From Nematostella vectensis (lineage: Eukaryota; Cnidaria; Anthozoa; Actiniaria; Edwardsiidae): a DNA stretch of 64,000 nucleotides. The position numbers and the translations under genes were made by a program. Positions 44,963 through 57,800 of this stretch are shown here, piece by piece (position 1 is the stretch's first letter; each line of letters opens with the position of its first letter). The notes beneath the pieces were generated by a model. The model did no database searches, was not told where the DNA came from, and saw only the letters and a program-made list of their open reading frames with translations. The DNA lies in the NCBI RefSeq assembly GCF_932526225.1, contig NC_064044.1, positions 10,844,906 to 10,908,905 of the forward strand, in the 5' to 3' direction.

Positions 44963-45203
44963 TTAGCTTGGGCCCCCTGTGTTCAGACATGTAATCGAAA
45001 GTAGATATAACCTATTTGGCTTTTCAACAGAAAGGGAGGATTAAAAGAGTGCTCGACTTAAAAGGAAATCCAGAGCAAAATTGTAAGTATTTATATCATG
45101 TTGATTTTTAATCCTTGTAAGATGTATTATGGAAAATTCCTATTCATCCTTTAAAGCAGTTTTAAAGACTTTAAATGAAATGAGCGCAAGTGCAAAATAA
45201 TTA

Positions 45204-45584
45204 TGTACCATATATAATGGCTATAAAAACTATATAAAGTTCCTGTGTTTAAAATGCATTTTTCTAATTTGGGGATCAATGTATGGCAAAACTAAAACGA
45301 AAGGTGTTGTTATTCTGAGCTAAGTTTGTATGTACCATATATAATTGTTATAAAAACTTGATAAAATTCCTGTGTTTAAAATGCTTTTTTCTAATTCGGG
45401 GATCATTGTATGGCAAAAATATAACGAAAGGTGTTGTTATTCTGAGCTAAGTTTGTATGTACCATATATAATGGATATAAAAACTGGATAAAGTTCCTGT
45501 ATTTAAAATGCATTTTTCTAATTTGGGGATCATTGTATGGCAAAAAGATAACGAAAGGTGTTGTTATTCTGAGCTAAATTTTAC
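45204..45584. repeat. Three 127-bp tandem units
   Basis: TGTACCATATATAATGG-type starts at 45204, 45331 and 45458, spacing 127 bp, each with GAAAGGTGTTGTTATTCTGA near the end. Non-coding. Confidence 0.95.
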
Positions 45585-45833
45585 AGGCTCGTTTTTTAAA
45601 TTAAATTTCGAGATGGAAAATTTACGTGACATGAATAATTAAAAGCGATTCAGCTTGTTCGTGCCATTTAGTTCCACTGGCTAATTGCTCCCTTAAAATG
45701 ATACTTCCATCTTTCTAATTTTTTAGCCATTGTTTGGTAAATGTTCGCTATCAATGCCAGTTAGTACGGAAGCCCAGCGGGGCCACTGTCCTATTCGGTT
45801 TCGGATTTCCATGTTTTCCAAACAATATCACGA

Positions 45834-45965
45834 GTTTGTATTTTGCTTTTGCGGGTTTGTACTTTGCTTTTTCTAGTTTGTATTTTGCTTTTGCGAGTTT
45901 GTATTTTGCTTTTGCTGGTTTGTATTTTGCTTTTGCTGGTTTGTACTTTGCTTTTGCGAGTTTGT
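45834..45965. repeat. 21-bp minisatellite, six copies
   Basis: Unit GTTTGTATTTTGCTTTTGCG plus one base. The 7-codon period keeps frames open on both strands without any other coding evidence. Confidence 0.9.
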
Positions 45966-46437
45966 AAATCAGTGAGAATTTCCGGAAATTCTACTTTTGG
46001 CAATTATTTCATTTTTTGTTGACGAAAAAAAGGTTATTTCTAAATTTCAACTTGTCATTTTGACTTTGAATTAGAAAAATTCCTATGCTTTTTCGATATT
46101 GTCAGGAATATCAGGCTTTTCTGCAAGAATCGAGGTATCAAACGAATGATTGCTTCACAGGTGGACACAATCGTCCAAGAATATGTATTATTGTATTATG
46201 TAATCATCGTCAAGGGTAAAACAAACGTTTGGAGAAGAATGGTGAAATCACTTTCTTCTTCCTCATCTTTATCTCCCATTGGGGTAGGAATATGGGCTGA
46301 CCCAAAATGTCCGCGAGGCCACACACCACTGGTGCTATGCAGTACTGTCTTCTGGTTCTACAAAACGGACATCTAGATCCATAACTAGAAGCGTCTCCCC
46401 ACTGAAAAAAGGCAAAGGAAAGAGCCCAAGCCCCTAG

Positions 46438-46701
46438 AAGTCAGCTTCTAGAGGAGATTCAAAAGATGGTCTCCGATGCCTGCGATCGCCCCCTCGTGAA
46501 TCACTGGCAGCAAATTCAGAGGCCGCAAGGGAAATGGCACAGCAAGAAGTAAAGGAGCTTTTCAAATGCTCCATATGCTTTTCAACAAGCTCCCTGCCAG
46601 CTGCAAGTTGTCCCAGATGCCACAAGCTCATCGAATGTGTGCCTGGCACGGAACTGGCACGGAACAGAAAAAAGGCGGGAATAAGTACACCGCAAAGGTG
46701 A
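46438..46701 (+). pseudogene. Zinc-finger-like exon or remnant
   Basis: An 87-codon frame between stops, with acceptor-like TCTAG near its start. It encodes FKCSICFSTSS, then ASCPRCHKLIEC, a C-x2-C / C-x2-C arrangement like half of a RING-type or zinc-ribbon domain. No start codon, partner exon or donor was recognised, so it is more likely an old gene or element remnant than an active gene. Confidence 0.3.
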
Positions 46702-48895
46702 TGGTTATAGTCCAGTAGCCCGCCTGTGATTGGAGGAAATGAACAGAAGCTTGAAATAAATAAACCTTGTTCGTTGAACAAGTTGAATTAGTCATTAAGT
46801 CAGAAATTGACTCAATGAAAAAAAAAAATAAGTAACTTTTTTTTCGAAAGCTTACTTAGATTGGAACGTAGTTCTCGGAAGTTTAAAAAAAAAAAAAAAA
46901 TTATTAACGCCCGCGACAGGCGTTTTAAGACCAACAAAAAAGCGACTATTACATTGGCTATTAACAGGAAAATAGATAACATTTCCGATCACAATCCCTT
47001 AGTTTTAGTGATTAAATATCTTTTATTTGGCAAAACCAATCTTTATATCAAATTCTAGTCTTTGCTCCACTTTTTCTTCAAAAATTGAAATTTCGTCTAC
47101 ATAGAACTTCAATTTTCGCACATCGGAGCTATTTTAACATTTTCAGCAAAATATCATAAATTAATTCATGCTGGCTTCCAGCCAATCAAAACTACAGCAG
47201 ATGGTAGACGGGTAGTATTGTCTTAGTATTCTATTGCTTTATCTTCCTGGTCCAATTTGCGAGAATATGAAAGAACTAAAAGTTTGTCTTTGCTAAAAGG
47301 TAGGGCATAATAATTTGTTAGAACATGAATTGCTTATTCACAAACAAGAGAACCGGCAAACTTGAGTTTTCAAGTTAAAACCCAACGTGACACATTCAAA
47401 TAATACTAGAGTTTTCATTTGCACATCTGTGCTAGCAAAAAGAAGCTTTCATTATTTTAAGGAAATAAGGAACATTAGTTTTAGAGATATGGAAGTGAAA
47501 AGTAAAGTTTTGTCTATAAAAGCTTGGTTAAATGGGGCACAAATCGACAAAAGATTGATATTTTCTTTCAGACACTTTCTCTATCAGAAACCAGCGTCAA
47601 ACGAACCGCGTTTTTATTAAAATATATTTCAACCATAGGAGTTCTTAAGGTATAGTGTTTGCTTTATCAAAAAGAGTACGAAAGTAGTGTTTGGCGAGCT
47701 GAATGGGTTGGTAATTCGGTTGCTGGTCATTAAAGTGTTCTTCTTATACTTCAGCTCGATGATTGAAATCTTAAAGGTGTTCCAAGTATCAATGGTTGGT
47801 CAATGTTAAATCTCATTGTTGACACAGGCTTCCAAATTTTTTTTTTAATTTCCTAAAAAGCTTATTATTGTTCTGGTTAAGCTAAACGTGCGACTTATTT
47901 TTTTATATGAGCATATAGTCTATATCTTGAAGAGGTCTATCTTACAAGCGAACTCTCGTAGTCAGCGATGAACTAGTATTGTTTCGGTTATTGGGACCCA
48001 GGGCAATTCGGCCTTCGCGCGCTTCACAGAGCAGATGCGAAACAAACGTAGAAAGACGGGGAAGTTTGAGTTTTTTTATCGCTTAACGGCTTTCTCGTCT
48101 GGGTGAGGGGAGATTTTGCTCTTTTTTTATTTTTTACAAGGCTAGAGGTTGAAGTGTAATTAAAAGCTATTGTTAAAGGTCAAAATTTGTGGAAAAGAGT
48201 ACGACTTTAATGCATTTATACGACTTTTTATGGCGAGGGCCAGATAAACTCGGGTTGACCCCTGAATGAGTGAATCTTTTTCAAGATTAAAACTATTCGA
48301 AAAATATGTGTGGGTCAAGCGATATATGTTACAAATGTTTTTAGATGCAAAATTCAATCAATTGTAACTGTGAACACATTACGCAGCACGACGTTCAGGT
48401 TCTAAACTTTTTCTAAGCCCAATCTTAGTGCATTTGCGTGAAAGTATGGCTAATGGTATGGCTAATAAATGGGAAATAATGCCACGGATGCGACAAGCTA
48501 TCACCAGCCGCTGTGCAAACTGTGTGTCTCAACTGCATTGATTTTAATCTATATTTTCTCTTGCCCTGTAAAGTTTAATCTCGATTTTCCCTTGCCCTGT
48601 AAAGTTTAATGCTTGGCATGTGTCAAAAGACCAAGTCGCCAAGTTTAAAACGGAGTGAAATAACGATATTTGCCGTGTTTATTTTTATTTCAAGCTTGAA
48701 ACCAAATCAAAACAGGTGCAACTTAAGGCGTGATGTGTCAAATTGTCAAACTTCCTTTAATTGTACCGTATTTATTAAAGTTAACAAATTAGTTTCTTTA
48801 TTCTAGCTTACCGCCGGTACCAAGGAACTTTTCATTTGTGCGTTGTTATAAGGGGCTAACGTCCATTTATTTTCGATATTTCAAGGAAACTAGCA
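46702..48895. other. Intergenic, no gene recognised
   Basis: AT-rich. A 35-bp duplication (CCTTGCCCTGTAAAGTTTAAT near 48562 and 48591) and A-runs at 46815-46900. No gene recognised. Confidence 0.45.
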
Positions 48896-48897
48896 AG

Positions 48898-51800
48898 ATG
48901 CGAATCTGCTTGGAAAAACTAGTTATCTTGACATGTATTGGGATGTTATACACCCCAAAAGGTAAGTTTACTGTTTTTCCGGTTGAAATATTTTCCTTTT
49001 ACTTTCCACAAAGATATTCAGGCACCTTAATTTCAAGCTTTTAGTATCTTATTTCGCATCCCAATCACATTTATCGAGTTCAAAGCTTACTTGTTCAAGG
49101 CGCTTATTTATAACGGCTGTAAGAGAGTGATCATTAATTACTGGGGAGGAGGGGCTGGCAAATATGTAGGGGGGGGGGGGGGCTAGATTATTATAATACT
49201 GAGCAATATTAGTCATTGTTCACGATGTCTTCACTACATGTATGACTTTTTCTTGCGTGACAGAAGAGGAACAAGCAGCTAAACATGGAAAAAATCGAAA
49301 ATCAAAGTAAATTCTCGCACTCGGAAGGGAAAGATCGGGGCGAAAGATCACAACCAAGGAAGAAATGGATTTTTAAATTAAAATTTCAGATCAAAATCAA
49401 ATCTACGGAACAAACTTTACAAAATACTTTCTTCACTCTGTTTACTGAGGAGTTTCTGGCGTACTTTTTCGCGGCCCGTGGAGGTTGTTTCAAGTTTATT
49501 CTCATTTTCTGTTGTTGATAACAAAAAAATATTCAAAATTACCGAGAGACCATGATATAAGAGAACGAATCCCCGTGGCCCATGATGCCGTCTATGAAAG
49601 CTATTTTTAGATTGCGCGAGCTTGTCAATCATAGCATCCATATATGGTTCATCGCACCATATTTGGTTATGGGCACCTAACGAGCTAGTACATTTTCACA
49701 ATTTTTTTCCCTCTGCACTTCTTGACTTCGTTCGCTGCCTGTTTTTATCCTTTTAGCTGCTTGTTCTAAAAATAGCTTTCACGGACGTCATCATTGGAAC
49801 ATACCCTAATACGGAGGATTCGTTCTCTTACATCATGGTCTCTTGAAATTACCCATTTTCTGCATAGAATGAGAGAGTACGACTGGAAATCCGTCAACAT
49901 ATTTTTCTTAACAGGGTTTTCCCGCTATTTCGCGGATTTAGGCTAAATTTCTATTTAAGTCATCACTAGCGTGAAATATTCAAAAGACGATCCTACACAT
50001 ACACAAAAGTTAATACAACTATAAAAAAATACGGGGGAACGAATTTGGATTTTGTTCGTATAAATAGCAGCTGGGTAGGAACATTTAAATTTCTTTCTTT
50101 ATTTTTTATTTATTATTATTTTTTTGTTTGAACAGATCAAAAACTGGTCCAAAAAATTATGCAAAAGGAAAAATACTGTAGTTGATGTAGCTGTAGCGTT
50201 GATTTACTGTAGCGTGATGTCCAAGCGCGTGATCCAAGCGTGACTTCCACTTGGGTGGTCTTTGATTGCTGTTTGCTTTTTGCAATGTCAGCTCCCGCAA
50301 ACTCACAACAAAGGAATATCGCTGCTTGCTTTAGCTAGACTGCAAATTGGGAGGGGAAAGTTAAAGCCGCATTGTCACCAGTTTACTTCAGGTCGATTTC
50401 GTTACAATCTCCGATGATTTTTAACGGAAAACGCGAAAAATATTTCAAAATATTGACCTCCGGAAGTGAACTGGTGATAATGCGGCTTTAAGGTGGCTTG
50501 GGGCTTCCCATACCGGTTCCACATAAGTCGCGCAAGCCAATATACCATATTTTTTTTGTTTTTGTTTTTTAAGTGAATTGTTCATGTTCTATTGATTGGA
50601 GTGAAAAATCCGGAAGCTGTTTCTTCGTTTCGCCAACAAGCACGAAATGGGAAAAAGCAAAGATAAGATGTGCCAGTGAGGGTGCCCACCTCGTATACCT
50701 CGGGAACGGAAGACCTGTGAATTTCCTCAACGACCTGTCCTCTATTTTTGACGAGGCAAAGGAATATTTTGTTGGTGCGAAAAAAGAAGGTTCTGTGTGG
50801 AAATGGGGAGACGGTAGAGATGTGGTTCTCCCCATTAGCGCTCCAAATAATAACGATATCTACGCCCTTCGTAAATTCGATGATTTATTGGTCGCCACAG
50901 GGGAGAATCATGAGTCATACTACATCTGCGAAAAAGCAGGTATTGATAGGTATTAGAGAGCAGCAGTCAGTAGTGAAGGGAATCAGGGGCAATTGAGGGA
51001 GGAAAGGGGTGTGGGAGGAATTGCACCCTTCTGGGAACATTCAGATACACGAAAAATGCTAAAATTTCTAATTATCTAGGGTGATCTCGAAGTAATGTAA
51101 ATGATGGTAGAATGATGTGTTAGGCAAGGGTGAAAACATAAGCACGAAGCAATTATCATATATCTCTGATTCGTTTTTATTGTTATAGATTATGCTTTTT
51201 CATCTGAAGAATCAACATCAGTGGCCTTTTCATCGACATCCTCATCAGCATCACAATCATCATCATCAACATCATTATCTTCTTTATCATCAACATCAGT
51301 GGCCTTTTCATCGACATCCTCATCAGCATCACAATCATCATCATCAACACCATTATCATCTTTATCATCATCACCATTATCATCATTATCATCACCACCA
51401 TTGTCATCACCATTATCATCACCACCACCATTATCATCATCATCATCACCATTATCATCACAATCACTATCACCATCATCAGCATCAACATCGCCCACAG
51501 CAACTTCGACATCAGATGGCCCTATATTTCAACCATCATCTGCTTCTTCATTATTAATATCACAAGGAGGGTATACAGCGATAGGGAAAGGACAAGCCAA
51601 CGCTTTGAGGAGGGGATCCAACCTTGTGAGTTGAGGGTTTGATAAATCATCCAATTGTTTGGACACTATATTTTCATACAAGAATCAGTTAATAAACAGT
51701 AGGATAATCTTTTGTGTAAGTTTAAGAAAGACGTTTAAAGGCAAGTATTTTTTACAAACGTTATAAGAATTACATACCCAACATCTTGCATATAACTAAC

Positions 51801-54800
51801 CATAGTTCTCTTTTGTTGTGCAAATATCGTGCAAACTTTTGTACCAAGGTTATTGAGAGTGTTTATTCAAAGAGCCCTAGCAAGTGAAGGATATGTTTCG
51901 GGATTAACGATGTGTAAAGAACGCGTCTGAGTCAACACTTACTAAAGTTACTAAAGTGTTACTAAAGTGGTCTAAAGTGTTACTAAAGTGTTCTTTTCTT
52001 TTTCTTTTTCACAGATATTATCATTCAAACAAAACATTACCGCACTAAACGCAAGCAATGCTAATTCTCTCACGGTAAGTACATTCCCCATATTATGAGC
52101 ATTATAATCAAATTGTAACCATGAAAGACACCAAATAAAATTGTTAATACAAAGAAAAGTGTAATATATACAGCTAAAGCTAAGCATCTGAGACGTTTGT
52201 ATGGGCAAAAATACCAGTCAGTAACGGGGAAAGAATTTTTTAATATACCCCCTTTCTCTGCCTAAAAACAGCCTCACCCCCCTCACCTCGATACCAAAAA
52301 CATTGCTATCCAAACAGATAGAATCAAAAAGCCCAAACTGTCGTGATCTTATACCAGAACAATGAATACAATACACCAAAAACTGGAATTCGACCAAATT
52401 TTAGTCTTTAATAAGAATTCTTCCCTAAAAAATGACATTAAAAAAACGCAGTTGCTATAGCTTTCTCACTTTCGGTTCTCACTCTACAGGCCTGTTTCAG
52501 TTCTTCCTTGTCATTTTTGTTCATAAACTTGGTTAATAACCTTGATATTTGCTACAGGTGTTAACATGATCCAGTCCTATAATCAGATGCTGTTTGTTAC
52601 CAAGCTGCATCCCCGGGGGGGGGGGGGGGGGGGGGGGGAGTGTAATTTTTGGTCCGCTTTTTAAATATCATTTTTTTCTAGGGAAAATGAAAATAAAATC
52701 CTAAAAAAACAGATCGTTACACTATAAAAACGTGTAATGAGTATCATTTAGCTGTTTTTCGATTCTTTTGTCATTTCTGATAGAGAAATCACTGTTATTT
52801 TGAATATGACAAAATTGCCCCTCCCTCCCCCCTGAGTCAGATTTTTGGCACCCCCCTGAGAAATTTATTTACTTGACCTAAGGGACATATGTGCCAAGTT
52901 TGGTGCTTCTACTAAAAAGTGCACAAAACAGACATTTTTTTGCAACCACTTTTTGCGCATTTTTTTTTTTTCGAGGTAGGTGGCAAGAGAAAAAACGTAC
53001 GTGTAAAAGGGCCTTCAGAAATACTTTTATATATATATAAAAAAACATTCTTTTTGTGCCTTCATAGAATTTTGAAAACCTTGGTGTTTGTTTGGGGAAT
53101 TCTCGAGCGACCTGCGGTTCACTGATCTGCTCTTGAAATCTCCCAAACAAAAACACCTTGGTTTTCAAAACTCAATGAAGGCACGCAAAGAATATTTTAT
53201 TTCTTAACTATTGTCTTTTAACGGCTGAGGTTTCCGTCTGACCTCCGGAAGTAAACTGGCGACAATGCGGCTTTAAAACTTAATGCGCAATCTAGAAAAG
53301 CTTTTCCCTTTACGGTGGAATATACTTTTAACCGCTCAGTTTTATCGCCGTTCAGGCCCCTTTGCAATCCAATCTCGCCATTGCGGTTAAGTACCCTATT
53401 AAAAATATATACTATTCTTTGGATAATAATAATAATAATAATAATAATATATGTTTATTTCTACACCATTGCAGCTATCATGGCTGAATTACAAGTGAGA
53501 TGTCGTCACACAGAAACTAACAATAGCGCACAGTCACAAAATCTCTAAACCTACAAGTATTAGCTTGCGGTCCTATTATTTTCTCATTTCCTGATCTCAA
53601 ATTATATCCATGTTGGACAGTTGTCATGTTATTAACCACAGATTTTAAGGGTTCAACAGTTTTAGCTCTTGCCATAAATTTCCGACATGCTTCATCCCTT
53701 CTCTCAGACAAAAATTGGAGAGACGTTGAGGCAAGGGCACTACTATAGCTCGTATATTCGTGCCTTAGAATGATTTTTAAAGCTCTTTTCTGTATAGACT
53801 CCAGGTGCTCAGATAGGTATTCCGGTAGAGCAGCCCACACCGGCGACGCATACTCGAGTACAGACCTTATGAGCGCGCAATAAATAGTACACAAATCATG
53901 TACTGATAAGCCAGCCTTTTTGATATGAAGGAGTCTGTGGATTTGATGAACCAGCTTCTTCATGAGCTTAGGGGATTGGAAGTCGGCCCCAGTCTCCTAG
54001 AGGCGAGTAGGGTTCTGGAAACGTTTGCTATGGAATACGCGGTGCTAAGGGAAGGAATAACGCACATAGAGATAGCGAGACCACAACTAGGTAAGTGAAT
54101 AACCAGAGCTTGCCAGAGGAGAAAAAATCATCACCGCGATAACAACAACCATCGTCATCATCATCCTCTCCATCACTCCATCATCTTCGTCTTCATCATC
54201 ATCTAAACTCTTTATTACCATCATCACTTTCAGCACAGTAATCACTGTCGTTATCATAACGAGGATAGAGATTTTAAGAATATGATTATCACTATCATGA
54301 TCCACACCATCATAAAGTGCGATTTGTTTATAGTTTTGCAGGTTGTATTATTTTCAAAGTCAGAAGCTGACTTCGTATTTCCTCCGAGTGTCACTTCCGC
54401 AGCAAGGATAACAATACCACGGCAGAATATTGCACCGGAAGGTATTCACGCATCCGAAATAGCAACATCATGAACAGACACGAACGTTCATCTTTGATGT
54501 TATTAAAACTCGGTTAAAAAAAGAAACAATAACAATAACAATAACAATAACAATAACAATAACAATAACAATAACTATAACTGTAACAGTAACAGTAACA
54601 GTAACAGTAACAGTAACAGTAACAGTAACAGTAACAGTAACAGTAACAGTAACAGTAACAGTAACAGTAACAGTAACAGTAACAGTAACAGTAACAGTAA
54701 CAGTAACAGTAACAGTAACAGTAACAGTAACAGTAACAGTAACAGTAACAGTAACAGTAACAGTAACAGTAACAGTAACAGTAACAGTAACAGTAACAGT

Positions 54801-57800
54801 AACAGTAACAGTAACAGTAACAGTAACAGTAACAGTAACAGTAACAGTAACAGTAACAGTAACAGTAACAGTAACAGTAACAGTAACAGTAACAGTAACA
54901 GTAACAGTAACAGTAACAGTAACAGTAACAGTAACAGTAACAGTAACAGTAACAGTAACAGTAACAGTAACAGTAACAGTAACAGTAACAGTAACAGTAA
55001 CAGTAACAGTAACAGTAACAGTAACAGTAACAGTAACAGTAACAGTAACAGTAACAGTAACAGTAACAGTAACAGTAACAGTAACAGTAACAGTAACAGT
55101 AACAGTAACAGTAACAGTAACAGTAACAGTAACAGTAACAGTAACAGTAACAGTAACAGTAACAGTAACAGTAACAGTAACAGTAACAGTAACAGTAACA
55201 GTAACAGTAACAGTAACAGTAACAGTAACAGTAACAGTAACAGTAACAGTAACAGTAACAGTAACAGTAACAGTAACAGTAACAGTAACAGTAACAGTAA
55301 CAGTAACAGTAACAGTAACAGTAACAGTAACAGTAACAGTAACAGTAACAGTAACAGTAACAGTAACAGTAACTGTAACTGTAACTGTAACTGTAACTGT
55401 AACTGTAACTGTAACTGTAACTGTAACTGTAACTGTAACTGTAACTGTAACTGTAACTGTAACTGTAACTGTAACTGTAACTGTAACTGTAACTGTAACT
55501 GTAACTGTAACTGTAACTGTAACTGTAACTGTAACTGTAACTGTAACTGTAACTGTAACTGTAACTGTAACTGTAACTGTAACTGTAACTGTAACTGTAA
55601 CTGTAACTGTAACTGTAACTGTAACTGTAACTGTAACTGTAACTGTAACTGTAACTGTAACTGTAACTGTAACTGTAACTGTAACTGTAACTGTAACTGT
55701 AACTGTAACTGTAACTGTAACTGTAACTGTAACTGTAACTGTAACTGTAACTGTAACTGTAACTGTAACTGTAACTGTAACTGTAACTGTAACTGTAACT
55801 GTAACTGTAACTGTAACTGTAACTGTAACTGTAACTGTAACTGTAACTGTAACTGTAACTGTAACTGTAACTGTAACTGTAACTGTAACTGTAACTGTAA
55901 CTGTAACTGTAACTGTAACTATAACTATAACTATAACTATAACTATAACTATAACTATAACTATAACTAACTATAACTAACTAATAACAATAATAAAATG
56001 TGAATTTTTCCGGCAGTAAAGATAAATGTGCATACAGGAACACCCGCGTGTGTGCACCTAGAACCTATAAAGGCAGAAATTTTGGATTTTTTACACCCCA
56101 AAATGAGAACCGACAAAGCCAAAAATTCAAAAGGTTTTTATATGTATATGATGGGTTAATCCATGAAAAATGAAGCAAAAATCATGAGGCTTCGAAATTA
56201 TATTTTGCTCGTCCATAAAGATGAGATTACACGCTGGTTTTTACTACTGTACACAGTACATTCATGAAGATGAATTTATGCCTAATATGAATTATAATCT
56301 GTCAATGAAGAAGTTACCACGAGACAGCGTGATGCCAAGTTCTTTTACGTCCCCCCCCCCCCCCCGAAGGTTAAATGTGCGATTCTAGAAGACGGTACCA
56401 CCGTTCATCCTATTTAACATCTCAGGGCTCGTCCACATTAACACGGATTCGTTTAGATCCGTATACTTTTTGATACGTTTAGGCCTTCCGTCCACACTAA
56501 CAAGCGCGCTGGATCCAGCAAATCCGAAAACGCCGCCGAAAGTGAACCTGAATGAATCCTTATACTTTGGTCCGTAGTAAAGACGGTCGAATCCGTATCA
56601 AAATGAAAACGTTGGCGTCATATCTCAGGCGCTTCTGCTGCTTCGAGCATGCGCATGTCATAGAAATGACGTCACCCCGTACCTTTCAGCGTTTTTAAAC
56701 GTTTAAATCCTTGTTATTGTGGACGGCTGTATCCAGGCGAAAACGATAGTGTGGACGCGATTCAAGTGATGCGTTTTTGGCAAAACGAATCCGGATACTT
56801 TTGAATCCGTGTTAGTGTGGACGACCCCTTAATCCGCGGAAGAGCCAGGTTCAACAAGGTGTTAAATCACCTCGTCAAAAATTAATACACCGCCTTTGAA
56901 AAAGTTTTTGAAATACTATTCCAGGTTCCAATATCGTAACTATTGTATACGAGAACATGGAATCCCTGGTGACATCAAGGAACTTTACAAGGTAATCCTT
57001 ATTTTCTAGGTCAAAAATTGTGTTATATTATAGAGTAGGTAGTGGCACTGCATTTAAATAACATGTGAAATCCAATAAATAGTTTTATTTTTTTAACGTC
57101 ATAGAACTAATTTATTTAGAGAGCGAAATTATTGGTCCTTCTTTATTGATTTTTCAGAGCTTCTTCAAAGATCATTGTCGCTTCTATGAAACCTGTTGCT
57201 AAGCAACTGACAAGGAACATCACTCTAAACTTTGTCACCAATAAAAGGGTAGGGCATGAGAGCACCTGACTAACAGACCAATAAGGATGGAGGGCATGAT
57301 ACCACGAGACTGATAATTAATCAATGCATCTTTACCCGCAGTGGTTCATGGGTAACGTATTAATGGCTGAATCCTGGTCTCTGAACGTTGTGAACGCTTA
57401 CACATAAAGAACAATGCCAACGCTTGCTTAACCTGTATTTGTTTTTATTTACGCTTATTTGTTTATTTACCTGATACGGTTACGACACACAGAGTGCATC
57501 CTTATTTAAAATATATTATATCGATTTAGACATTAACGTGGAGCCATGAAAAACGCACCCCACCCCGAATTAAGCCTACGGGCATGTATTTGTTGAACGC
57601 CAATTAACTAATAGTTTCTCCTGTTAGCTACATGTATGCTCACTGTAACGATATCCGGTTTACACTCACGAGCCTATTTTTTATCCTGTTAGCCGGCTTC
57701 TGCAACATCTGCAACAAGACTCTGTGTTTTCTGGGACTTCTCCATCAAGCCGAACGGTGATTGGTCTAGCGGAGGATGTTCCCTTGTTTCCGTGGCAACT

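Larger units (their letters stand above)
42306..44990. repeat. Palindromic element split by a hAT insertion
   Basis: The left arm at 42314-42375 (CAGGGGGCCCAGGCTAATGG, CTAGCCAAAGACTG) matches in reverse complement the sequence at 42508-42544 continued at 44971-44988 (CAGTCCTTGGTTAGCCATTA, GGGCCCCCTG). Removing the hAT and one TSD restores a continuous arm. Confidence 0.8.

Noticed and set aside
45734..45967. Repeat protein with LYFAFA units
   Set aside because: The 21-bp minisatellite keeps frames open on both strands; there is no independent coding evidence.
51183..51512. Minus-strand Asp-rich or Met-rich proteins
   Set aside because: Antisense of the Ser-rich coding repeat in exon 3 of the adhesion GPCR.
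53474..53493. 20-nt exon that would fix the phase before exon 5 of the adhesion GPCR
   Set aside because: It falls inside the LINE 3' UTR next to the (ATT)n tail, and an in-phase acceptor exists directly at exon 5.
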